The notes under the pieces were generated by a model. That model made no database searches. It was not told the origin of the DNA and saw only the letters and a list, made by a program, of their open reading frames with translations. Positions 1 through 5,472 of a DNA stretch of 5,472 bases are shown here, piece after piece (position 1 is the first letter of the stretch; every line of letters starts with the position of its first letter). The position numbers and the translations under genes were made by a program. This stretch comes from Candidatus Methylomirabilota bacterium (GTDB lineage: Bacteria; Methylomirabilota; Methylomirabilia; Methylomirabilales; Methylomirabilaceae), in contig PQAQ01000177.1 of the NCBI GenBank assembly GCA_003105305.1, forward strand, positions 1-5,472. The letters are read 5' to 3'.

Positions 1-1
1 A

Positions 2-2245
2 CAGGTCTTTCTGAATTCCCTGGAGTGGTACCGTGATCACAACATCGTACTGCACGCCGGGGTGGCCGCCGTCGCCATCGATCCCGACAACAGGATAGTC
101 AGGGGCAGCGGCGGCGTGGAGGTCGCATACGACACACTCATCATCGCCACCGGCAGCCGACCGTTCATTCCGCCTGTGGATGGGACAGAGAAAACCGGTA
201 TGTTCGCCTATCGGACCCTCGATGATTGTCAGGCGATCGAGGCGTACGCAAGAGGATGCCAAAGGGCCGCCGTCATGGGCGGCGGTCTGCTGGGTCTGGA
301 GGCAGCGCGAGGCCTGCTCGCTCTCGGGCTTCAGGTGACGGTTGTGGAAATGATGTCATGGTTGATGGCGCAACAATTAGACGCGGAGGGTGGCGCGCTG
401 CTCCGGCGGACGATGGAACAGATGGGTGTGCAGACACTCCTCGAAAAGCGTGTGAGGCGCGCGCTCGGAGGCGAGCGCATAACCGGTCTCGAGTTTCAGG
501 ACGGCACGATACTCGACGTTGAGATGGTGGTGATGAGTTGCGGCATCCGGCCTAACACTGAGCTTGCCGAACAGTCCGGTCTCGCAGTAGATCGGGGGAT
601 CGTCGTCAATGACCGAATGCAGACCTCCGATCCGGCCATCTACGCGGTCGGCGAATGCGCGCAGCATCGGGGGAAGCTCTATGGCCTCGTCGCGCCTTTG
701 TACGACCAGGCCAGGGTACTGGCAGAGCACCTGACCGGTGTCGCCTCGAACGGCGGGTATCAGGGTTCGAAGCCGGTCAGCAAACTGAAGGTCATGGGCG
801 TCCAACTGGTCTCGATGGGCGAGACAACTCCCGCCGATCCTCTGGACGAGGTCGTCAGTTACATCGAGCCGTCGCGGGGCGTCTACAAGAAGATGATTAT
901 ACGCGACAATCGGCTTGTCGGGGCCACCCTCCTGGGCGAAACGGACACGGCCGGGGTGCTGACCCAAATGTTCCTGCTCGGCGCGACACTTCCGGAGCGA
1001 CGGGCCGACCTGCTGTTCGGCACCTCGACCGGTGCCCCGATCCTCTCGGTGTTTGACCTCCCGGATCACGCCCAGATCTGTCACTGTCACGGCGTCACCA
1101 AGGGTCAGATCAAAGAGGCAATCGAGTTCGACAAGTGTCGAACGGTCCCGCAGATTGGGATACACACGAAGGCCGGCACGAGCTGCGGGGGATGTAAGAA
1201 GTTGCTCGAGCAGTTCCTCGAGGTCTATGCCGGGGAGGTAGCGGAAGACCCATCCGAACACTGGTATGTGCCGAGCATCCCGATGACCAAGCCGGAACTG
1301 ATGGCCGCCATCAAAGCGAAAGGGATCAAGAGCGTCAGCGCGCTCTTCCGAGAGCTGAACAATGGACGCGAGGAGCCGAGTCATAAGACGGCCCTGGCGT
1401 CGCTCCTCAAGACCATCTGGGCCGGGGAGTACGAAGATGAACGCGACGCGCGGTTCATCAACGACCGAGTCCATGCCAACATCCAGAAGGACGGAACCTT
1501 CTCGGTCGTGCCGCGAATCTGCGGGGGTGTCACGTCGGCGGCGGAGCTTCGGCGGATCGCCGATGTCGCGGAGAAGCATCAGATCCCGGCGATCAAACTG
1601 ACCAGCGGTCAGCGGATCGCACTGGCGGGCATCAGGAAGGAGCAGCTTCCGCAGATCTGGAAGGATCTGGGCATGCCCAGCGGACACGCGTACGCTAAAG
1701 CGGTCCGTTCGTGCAACACCTGTGTCGGATCCGACTTCTGCCGGTTCGGACTGGGCGATTCCATTGCGCTGGGAATCAAGATTGAAAAGCGGTTTCATGG
1801 GCTGGAGACGCCGCACAAGATGAAGCTGGCTGCCGTCGGCTGCCCGAGGAACTGCGCCGAGGCCACCATCAAAGATCTTGGCGCCGTCGCTATCGATGGC
1901 GGTTGGCAGGTTTTGGTGGGCGGTGGCGGCGCCACCCGGGTGCGCGCCGCAGACCTCCTGTGTACGGTCAAGACGCACGAGGAGGTCCTGACATACATGG
2001 GTCGCTTCATCCAGTATTACCGGGAACACGGGAAGTACATGGAGCGGTCATATGGGCTCGTGGAGCGCATCGGGATCGAGCGGCTCCGCGAATTGCTTGT
2101 TAAGGATGTGGAAGGGATCGGCGCCCTACTGGATGCCGAGATCGAACAGGCGGTCGCGGCCCGCACCGACCCTTGGGCCGAGGCCGATGAACCCGTGCAC
2201 CCGGCCCAGTTCAGCAAACCCGCTCTTGTAAAACTGAGGAGGTGA
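2..2245 (+). CDS. nirB: Nitrite reductase [NAD(P)H] large subunit, 5'-truncated by window edge
   Basis: Cytoplasmic siroheme enzyme that takes electrons from NAD(P)H through FAD and iron-sulfur centres and reduces nitrite to ammonium, with the NirD partner. The reading frame is open to the left edge. The GTG at 62 is internal, because the 20 codons before it still match NirB; against recalled E. coli NirB roughly 55-60 N-terminal residues, including the first FAD-binding motif, lie outside. Counting from codon 62: the NAD(P)H-binding GGGLLG is at residues 73-78, and the end of the FAD domain (TSDPAIYAVGECA) at 188-200. A BFD-like [2Fe-2S] domain has CxC at 340/342 and CxxC at 375/378. The ferredoxin-like sulfite/nitrite reductase half follows, with 4Fe-4S/siroheme ligands C554, C560, C594 and C598. 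The extra CxxC usually found between the BFD and reductase halves is absent (E438, H441), and the C-terminus is shorter than in E. coli. nirD follows after 3 bp. An assimilatory NasB-type role is equally possible; the family call is secure. Confidence 0.96.
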   Translation, partial: QVFLNSLEWYRDHNIVLHAGVAAVAIDPDNRIVRGSGGVEVAYDTLIIATGSRPFIPPVDGTEKTGMFAYRTLDDCQAIEAYARGCQRAAVMGGGLLGLEAARGLLALGLQVTVVEMMSWLMAQQLDAEGGALLRRTMEQMGVQTLLEKRVRRALGGERITGLEFQDGTILDVEMVVMSCGIRPNTELAEQSGLAVDRGIVVNDRMQTSDPAIYAVGECAQHRGKLYGLVAPLYDQARVLAEHLTGVASNGGYQGSKPVSKLKVMGVQLVSMGETTPADPLDEVVSYIEPSRGVYKKMIIRDNRLVGATLLGETDTAGVLTQMFLLGATLPERRADLLFGTSTGAPILSVFDLPDHAQICHCHGVTKGQIKEAIEFDKCRTVPQIGIHTKAGTSCGGCKKLLEQFLEVYAGEVAEDPSEHWYVPSIPMTKPELMAAIKAKGIKSVSALFRELNNGREEPSHKTALASLLKTIWAGEYEDERDARFINDRVHANIQKDGTFSVVPRICGGVTSAAELRRIADVAEKHQIPAIKLTSGQRIALAGIRKEQLPQIWKDLGMPSGHAYAKAVRSCNTCVGSDFCRFGLGDSIALGIKIEKRFHGLETPHKMKLAAVGCPRNCAEATIKDLGAVAIDGGWQVLVGGGGATRVRAADLLCTVKTHEEVLTYMGRFIQYYREHGKYMERSYGLVERIGIERLRELLVKDVEGIGALLDAEIEQAVAARTDPWAEADEPVHPAQFSKPALVKLRR
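2237..2242 (+). promoter_or_regulatory. Shine-Dalgarno site for nirD
   Basis: A perfect AGGAGG ends 6 bases before the nirD ATG and sits inside the last codons of nirB, touching its TGA stop. It fixes the nirD start and indicates translation of both subunits from one mRNA. Confidence 0.9.
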
Positions 2246-2248
2246 AAC

Positions 2249-2572
2249 ATGAACAGCAAAAACGATGCCGTGGAGATCGTTGTGCCGCTTGGCCCGGTCG
2301 ACACGATCCCGCTCGGACAGGGCTGTACCTACGTGGTAGACGGTTGCGCCATCGCCGTGTTCCGCCAGCGGGATGGGCAGCTCTTCGCCACTCACAATGC
2401 CTGTCCACATCGAGGCGGCCCGTTGGCCGATGGCATTATCGGGAACGGACAGGTGATCTGCCCGCTTCATAGCCGGCAGTTCGATCTGACGACGGGAGAA
2501 TCGGCAGACTGCGCCGTCCGGACCTGTCCGGTTCGCGTGGAAGACGACGAGATCATCCTCACGCTCGCCTAA
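2249..2572 (+). CDS. nirD: Nitrite reductase [NAD(P)H] small subunit, Rieske [2Fe-2S] type
   Basis: Small partner of NirB in the cytoplasmic NAD(P)H-nitrite reductase; 107 residues, the normal size for the NirD/NasE family. The single domain is a Rieske-type fold with a complete cluster motif, C-x-H at residues 52/54 and C-x2-H at 71/74, separated by 16 residues, so it should bind a [2Fe-2S] centre. E. coli NirD, as recalled, has the same fold but has lost these ligands; the present protein resembles the assimilatory small subunits (NasE of Bacillus, NasG of Paracoccus). The ATG is 3 bases after the nirB stop and has an AGGAGG 6 bases upstream, so the two genes form an operon. A stand-alone Rieske ferredoxin is the only other reading, and the position directly after nirB argues against it. 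Confidence 0.93.
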   Translation: MNSKNDAVEIVVPLGPVDTIPLGQGCTYVVDGCAIAVFRQRDGQLFATHNACPHRGGPLADGIIGNGQVICPLHSRQFDLTTGESADCAVRTCPVRVEDDEIILTLA

Positions 2573-2639
2573 CATAAAGCGAAGCGTTCACCGCGGTAGT
2601 AGAGACCACAGTAAGGAAGGAACACGAACGTGGCGGCAA

Positions 2640-2903
2640 CTAACTTGTATGCTGGCGGGCGTTGTTCTGCATTTTTCTAGAGATGGTATTCTTCAGCCGA
2701 CGAGCCTCGCGTTTAAACCGAATCAGTAGCCTTCTCGCCCAGACGAACTCGGTGGCCAGGATTGCGAGGCCGAGCGGAATGACGAGCGTGGCGGGTCCCG
2801 GGAGTACAATGAGGACGATGCCGATGATCAGGATCGTGAAACCGACAACGATGACGATGACGCGCTTCGCCTGTTTTAGCGTACCGATCATGAAGCCGTG
2901 CAT
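2640..2903 (-). CDS. Small PGPGW-family inner-membrane protein
   Basis: Predicted 87-residue integral membrane protein of unknown function. It begins with a short basic cytoplasmic stretch (residues 1-14), then a hydrophobic segment at about 15-34, a turn LPGPATLVIPLG at 34-45, and a second hydrophobic segment to about 56. The tail (57-87) is strongly basic, rich in Arg and Lys. The P-G-P turn followed by a Pro-Leu-Gly-Leu-Ala-Ile-Leu-Ala helix and an E-F-x-W-A-R-R exit is the hallmark of the putative transmembrane PGPGW family; here the last two positions of the name motif are Ala-Thr rather than Gly-Trp. The frame stays open upstream to 3035, but that part lies inside purC and does not resemble the family, so the ATG at 2903 was chosen; the ATG at 2891 (83 residues) is the alternative. 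It starts 19 bp after the purC stop and is probably cotranscribed with it. It is convergent with nirBD. Confidence 0.8.
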   Translation of the reverse strand: MHGFMIGTLKQAKRVIVIVVGFTILIIGIVLIVLPGPATLVIPLGLAILATEFVWARRLLIRFKREARRLKNTISRKMQNNARQHTS

Positions 2904-2913
2904 CAGCCGACGC

Positions 2914-2920
2914 TTCTCCT
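2914..2920 (-). promoter_or_regulatory. Probable Shine-Dalgarno site for the PGPGW gene
   Basis: On the minus strand AGGAGAA lies directly after the purC TGA stop and 10 bases before the ATG at 2903 (12 from the AGGAG core). The spacing is a little long but fits this start better than the ATG at 2891, which has no purine-rich stretch of its own. Confidence 0.5.
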
Positions 2921-2922
2921 CA

Positions 2923-3846
2923 TCACAACGGATCGTCTCCGGCCAGCCGTCGCAGTGCCTCGTGATATTTAGCGGAGGTTCGCTCGACGATGTCCGGGGG
3001 GAGTTCCGGACCCGGTTCCTGCATATTCCACGCAATCGACTTCAAATAATCCCGCACGAACTGCTTGTCGAAGCTTGGCTGTGACCGACCCGACGCGTAG
3101 CTGTCACACGGCCAGAAACGGGAGGAGTCCGGGGTCAGCACCTCGTCGATCAGGATGAGATCGCCATCCAGCAGACCAAACTCGAATTTTGTGTCGGCGA
3201 TAATGATCCCCCGTTTTAAGGCGTGCGCCCTCGCCCGCTCGTAGAGTGCGAGACTCACCCCTTTCACACGCTCAGCGAGATCCGAACCCACTTGGTCGGC
3301 AGCCTCATCAAACGTAATATTGACATCGTGCGCCCCCTGCTCCGCCTTCGTGGACGGCGTAAACAGGGGGGGATCGAGACGGCAGGACTCCAACAACCCT
3401 GTCGGCAGCGGGATGCCGGACACGACCCCGGTCTTCTGGTATTCCACCCAACCGGAGCCGGACAGGTAACCTCGCACGATACATTCGATAGACAGAGGCT
3501 TCGTCTTCTTGACCAGCATACTCCGCCCCTGGAGCATCTCGCGGTAGGGCCGACACGCCGATGGGAAGGCATCAACGTCGGTCGCGATCAAGTGGTTGGG
3601 CACCAAGTCCGCGGTGATCTGGAACCAGAATGCCGAGAGCGCCGTGAGGACCCTTCCCTTCCCTGGAATGCCTGTTGGCAGGACCACGTCGAACGCTGAG
3701 ATCCGATCTGTGGCCACTAACAGCAAACAATCCCCGAAGTCATAGATGTCCCGGACTTTCCCCCGTGCGTAAAGGGCGAGCTCAGGACATTCGGTTTTCA
3801 GCACAACCGGTTCGATTACGTTCGTCGCGATAGTGTAGTTATCCAT
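2923..3846 (-). CDS. purC: Phosphoribosylaminoimidazole-succinocarboxamide synthase (SAICAR synthetase)
   Basis: Joins CAIR and aspartate with ATP to give SAICAR in cytoplasmic de novo purine synthesis. At 307 residues it is the long form, as in yeast Ade1 and many bacteria, rather than the ~240-residue E. coli form. Visible motifs in order: GKVRDIYD at 29-36 (nucleotide-binding start of the fold), DRISAFDV at 47-54, the family signature [13 protein letters not shown] at 121-133, [12 protein letters not shown] at 163-173, the second signature [10 protein letters not shown] at 215-224, and [14 protein letters not shown] at 232-245, then [11 protein letters not shown] at 258-268. Residue 174 is Val where many homologues have Glu (HDENI); I recall this only roughly. 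No start codon lies in frame close above the ATG at 3846, although the nearest good Shine-Dalgarno (AAGGAG, 3866-3871) is 19 bases away, which is unusually far. The PGPGW gene follows 19 bp downstream, and a LysR-type gene diverges upstream. Confidence 0.97.
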   Translation of the reverse strand: MDNYTIATNVIEPVVLKTECPELALYARGKVRDIYDFGDCLLLVATDRISAFDVVLPTGIPGKGRVLTALSAFWFQITADLVPNHLIATDVDAFPSACRPYREMLQGRSMLVKKTKPLSIECIVRGYLSGSGWVEYQKTGVVSGIPLPTGLLESCRLDPPLFTPSTKAEQGAHDVNITFDEAADQVGSDLAERVKGVSLALYERARAHALKRGIIIADTKFEFGLLDGDLILIDEVLTPDSSRFWPCDSYASGRSQPSFDKQFVRDYLKSIAWNMQEPGPELPPDIVERTSAKYHEALRRLAGDDPL

Positions 3847-3921
3847 AGTTGGCTCGGAAGGTACACTCCTTACGGGTAGGTTGGGTTGATATGGCTCCGA
3901 ATCGATACCGTGACGGTTCAG

Positions 3922-3933
3922 CGGAGCGCTCCG
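3922..3933. repeat. Perfect 12-bp palindrome in the purC leader region
   Basis: CGGAGCGCTCCG reads the same on both strands. It lies about 75 bp upstream of the purC ATG, inside the predicted leader if the candidate promoter at 3945-3973 is right. It may be a protein site or a short hairpin; no known operator was recognised. Confidence 0.5.
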
Positions 3934-3944
3934 ATATGGCGCTT

Positions 3945-3973
3945 AGTGTGTAACACTCTTGCTCTAAAGTCAA
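3945..3973 (-). promoter_or_regulatory. Candidate sigma-70 promoter for purC
   Basis: On the minus strand a TTGACT (bases 3968-3973) is a five-of-six match to the -35 consensus. The hexamer 17 bases downstream, CACACT (3945-3950), matches only three of six positions of the -10 box. It points toward purC and would give a leader of about 90-95 bases. An AGTGT-GTA-ACACT inverted repeat (3945-3957) covers the -10. This is weak evidence. Confidence 0.25.
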
Positions 3974-3975
3974 AT

Positions 3976-4013
3976 AAAGTTATGTGAGGAATATATGTCA
4001 TATTTATAACTTT
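3976..4013. promoter_or_regulatory. Inverted repeats over the LysR promoter, likely regulator operator
   Basis: Perfect 8-bp arms AAAGTTAT (3976-3983) and ATAACTTT (4006-4013) flank 22 bases. Inside lies a second inverted repeat, ATATG-T-CATAT (3993-4003). Both cover the -35 and the spacer up to the -10. LysR-type proteins commonly bind interrupted dyads in the divergent promoter region and repress their own gene, so autoregulation by the adjacent regulator is the natural reading. Sites of this AT-rich kind also arise by chance, so binding is inference. Confidence 0.5.
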
Positions 4014-4024
4014 CTCTTTATAAT
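3995..4024 (+). promoter_or_regulatory. Promoter of the LysR-type gene, giving a leaderless mRNA
   Basis: A perfect TATAAT (-10) lies at 4019-4024. Eighteen bases upstream is ATGTCA (3995-4000), a four-of-six match to the -35 consensus. The stretch is strongly AT-rich, unlike its surroundings. The start codon ATG at 4031 begins 7 bases after the -10, which is just where transcription normally starts, and no Shine-Dalgarno sequence fits in between. The mRNA is therefore probably leaderless. The placement is inferred, not shown. Confidence 0.7.
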
Positions 4025-4030
4025 ATAGCC

Positions 4031-4969
4031 ATGACCTTTCATCAGCTTCGCGTCTTTCTGGCCGTCGCCAGACGCGGCAGCTACTCGCGCGCAGCCGAGG
4101 AGCTGCTGTTGTCCCAACCCGCCGTCTCGGCGCAGGTTCGCGAGCTGGAGCGGACCCTTGAAGCGACCTTCTTCGAACGGGTCGGCCGAACCATCGTTCT
4201 GACCGAAGCCGGAAGGGAACTCCTACCCTATGCCGAACGGATCTGCGCGCTGACCGACGAAGCCAAGTTGGCCATGCAAGAGCTCGATGGCCTGAAGCGA
4301 GGGCGAATTGCCGTTGCCGCCGTCAGTACCGCCGGCGCCTATGTCCTGCCGTCTTTGCTTGGCGCATTCCAGACGCAGCACCCGGGCATCACTATCAATC
4401 TGGAGGTCATCAACCGTGCGCTGGCGCGGGACCGCCTGGTACACAATGAGGTCGACCTCGTCGTTATGGGACGCCCCCCAGAGGAGGTTCCGCATGTCGC
4501 TGAGCCGTTTCTTTCTGACGAGATCGTGGTCGTTGCCGCCCCATCTCATCCGCTTGCAACAGTTCGGCGGATTCCGGTGGATCGCCTGGCTCAGGAGGTC
4601 TTTATCGCGCGTGAGGTGGGCTCGGGTACCCGTCTCAATGCGGATGAATTCTTCCGGCAGCAAGGGGTGAAGCCTCGAGTTGAGCTGGAGTTGGGAGATA
4701 ACAGCGCCGTGAAGGAGGCGGTGGCCGCCGGGCTCGGAATTGCCCTGCTGTCCCGTCATGTCCTGCGCATGGAACTGGCACTCAAACGTCTGATGGTGCT
4801 GGATGTTCAGGGGCTGCCGTTGCGACGCCAATGGTTTGTGGTACACCGCGAAGATAAACACCTTAGTCGGGCAGCGATCGCGTTTAAGGCCTTCCTGCTC
4901 ACCTCGGCCGAGGCGGTATTGGCCTCTGTAAGTCAACCGCGGCACAGTAAGGGCCATCCCCACCGTTGA
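4031..4969 (+). CDS. LysR-family transcriptional regulator, CbbR/RbcR-like
   Basis: 312-residue DNA-binding regulator of normal LysR-family length. The N-terminal winged helix-turn-helix spans about residues 1-60, with the recognition part SYSRAAEELLLSQPAVSAQV at 18-37; a linker helix runs to about 90. The effector-binding domain follows in two lobes. Features typical of CbbR/RbcR-like members, as I recall them, are AVSTAGAYVLPSLL (97-110), NEVDLVVMGRPPE (139-151), REVGSGTR (194-201), GLGIALLSRHVL (234-245) and LPLRRQWFVVHR (262-273). CbbR proteins activate Calvin-cycle genes and sense metabolites such as RuBP, NADPH or phosphoenolpyruvate; CysB-like or other specificities cannot be excluded, so no symbol is given. 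The ATG at 4031 aligns with the usual LysR start and has no Shine-Dalgarno, matching the leaderless promoter. purC lies divergently across 184 bp, and no Calvin-cycle gene is in the window. Confidence 0.93.
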   Translation: MTFHQLRVFLAVARRGSYSRAAEELLLSQPAVSAQVRELERTLEATFFERVGRTIVLTEAGRELLPYAERICALTDEAKLAMQELDGLKRGRIAVAAVSTAGAYVLPSLLGAFQTQHPGITINLEVINRALARDRLVHNEVDLVVMGRPPEEVPHVAEPFLSDEIVVVAAPSHPLATVRRIPVDRLAQEVFIAREVGSGTRLNADEFFRQQGVKPRVELELGDNSAVKEAVAAGLGIALLSRHVLRMELALKRLMVLDVQGLPLRRQWFVVHREDKHLSRAAIAFKAFLLTSAEAVLASVSQPRHSKGHPHR

Positions 4970-5019
4970 ATGACCGTACATCGGGGCGTGGCTGCCTACC
5001 ACTGCCGCCGGTGTTTCGT

Positions 5020-5472
5020 CTATTCTCCATCAGTGCGATCAAGCGATATCCCCAGCGCCCGGAGTTTCTTGCGAAGTGTGTTGCGATTCATCCCGAGCAA
5101 CTCAGCCGCTCGAAGCTGGTTGCCGCCGGTTCTTTCCAACACGCGCAACAGGAGGGGCCGCTCCAGCGCCCTCAGGAAATACGCGTAGAGCTGTCCGTCC
5201 CGTTCCTGTTTCAGCCGGGCGAGCTCGCCCGTCATCCCTTGCGACAGCAACCGTTCGAAGGACGATCTGCCGGCGGCGGCGTCTGTCGCCTCTGCATGTT
5301 GCAGGAGTGCGGCAGGCAAATGCTCGGGCAACACAAGAGAGGTCGGAGCCAGCACGCAGGCCCGCTTCACGGCGTTCTCAAGTTCGCGGATATTTCCCGG
5401 CCAGCCATACGCAAGCATCAGTTCCAGCGTCTCGGGAGGCAGCGTCTTCGGCTCCTGCTTCTGCTCTTCTGC
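5020..5472 (-). CDS. Sigma-54-dependent NtrC-family activator, C-terminal part only
   Basis: The gene enters from the right edge and only its last 150 residues are visible. The visible part begins near the end of the AAA+ sigma-54 interaction domain: the motif GWPGNIRELEN (visible residues 23-33) is the conserved sensor-II stretch of that family. A linker of about 50 residues follows, then a Fis-type helix-turn-helix at about 106-141 (PLLLRVLERTGGNQ, then AAELLGMNRNTLRKKL). The linker text ERPLLLRVLE and this HTH resemble NtrC-type response regulators more than FleQ- or DctD-like ones, but the receiver and the ATPase core are outside, so NtrC itself is unproven. Such proteins open promoters held by sigma-54 RNA polymerase using ATP and, if NtrC, respond to nitrogen status. 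A paired sensor kinase would be expected beyond the right edge. It ends in TAG, convergent with the LysR gene 50 bp away. Confidence 0.93.
   Translation of the reverse strand, partial: AEEQKQEPKTLPPETLELMLAYGWPGNIRELENAVKRACVLAPTSLVLPEHLPAALLQHAEATDAAAGRSSFERLLSQGMTGELARLKQERDGQLYAYFLRALERPLLLRVLERTGGNQLRAAELLGMNRNTLRKKLRALGISLDRTDGE

Noticed and set aside
62..64. GTG at 62 as the true nirB start
   Set aside because: The frame upstream is open to the edge and its 20 codons still align with NirB, so the start lies outside the window.
377..2029. Long 550-codon open frame on the minus strand opposite nirB
   Set aside because: It is fully antisense to a well-matched NirB, its product resembles no family I know and has low-complexity Arg/Asp/Leu composition, and such antisense frames are common in GC-rich genes.
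2126..2575. Minus-strand frame of 149 codons over the nirB end and nirD
   Set aside because: It lies opposite two securely identified genes and shows no recognisable domain.
2573..2639. Terminator for nirBD or the purC unit in the convergent gap
   Set aside because: Only short stems such as CACGAACGTG were found, without a following T-run.
3223..3699. Plus-strand frame of 158 codons inside purC
   Set aside because: Antisense to a full set of PurC motifs; no likeness to a protein family.
4223..5002. Minus-strand frame of 259 codons opposite the LysR gene
   Set aside because: Antisense shadow of a clear LysR-family protein, rich in Gln and His, with no family likeness.
4985..5006. GGCGTGG...CCAC-T-GCC stem between the convergent LysR and sigma-54 genes
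   Set aside because: Seven pairs with a bulge and no T-run on either strand, so it is not a convincing intrinsic terminator.

Overview
The window looks like bacterial chromosome of moderately high GC, densely packed, with ordinary housekeeping and nitrogen-metabolism genes. No mobile element, CRISPR array, tRNA or rRNA was seen. Nothing fixes the taxon. The gene set (a Rieske-type NirBD pair, a CbbR-like LysR regulator, an NtrC-like sigma-54 activator, a long-form PurC) fits a GC-rich autotrophic or nitrogen-cycling Gram-negative-type bacterium. An NC10/Methylomirabilis-like or similar lineage is only a guess and needs a database search.

Layout. Bases 2-2245 (+) hold the 3' nine-tenths of nirB, the NAD(P)H nitrite reductase large subunit, cut by the left edge. 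After 3 bp comes nirD (2249-2572, +), the small subunit with an intact Rieske [2Fe-2S] motif. Convergent to these lies a two-gene minus-strand unit: purC (2923-3846), then a small PGPGW-family membrane protein (2640-2903) 19 bp downstream. A 184-bp divergent region (3847-4030) separates purC from a CbbR/RbcR-like LysR-type regulator (4031-4969, +). This AT-rich spacer carries a near-ideal -10 box placed so that the regulator's mRNA would be leaderless, with nested inverted repeats over its -35 region. Convergent to the regulator, after 50 bp, is the 3' end of an NtrC-like sigma-54 activator (5020 to the right edge, -).

How they fit together. NirBD reduces nitrite to ammonium with NAD(P)H, the last step of nitrate/nitrite assimilation or of cytoplasmic nitrite detoxification. 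An NtrC-type activator is the classical regulator of nitrogen assimilation, and a CbbR-like LysR protein usually controls carbon fixation genes. Their closeness suggests a carbon/nitrogen control neighbourhood, but no regulatory link is shown by the sequence. purC is purine biosynthesis and is probably here by chance.

I found no convincing undescribed system. The points most worth a second look are the loss of a usually conserved Cys pair in NirB, the apparently leaderless autoregulated LysR gene, and a possible gene relic between nirD and the PGPGW gene.
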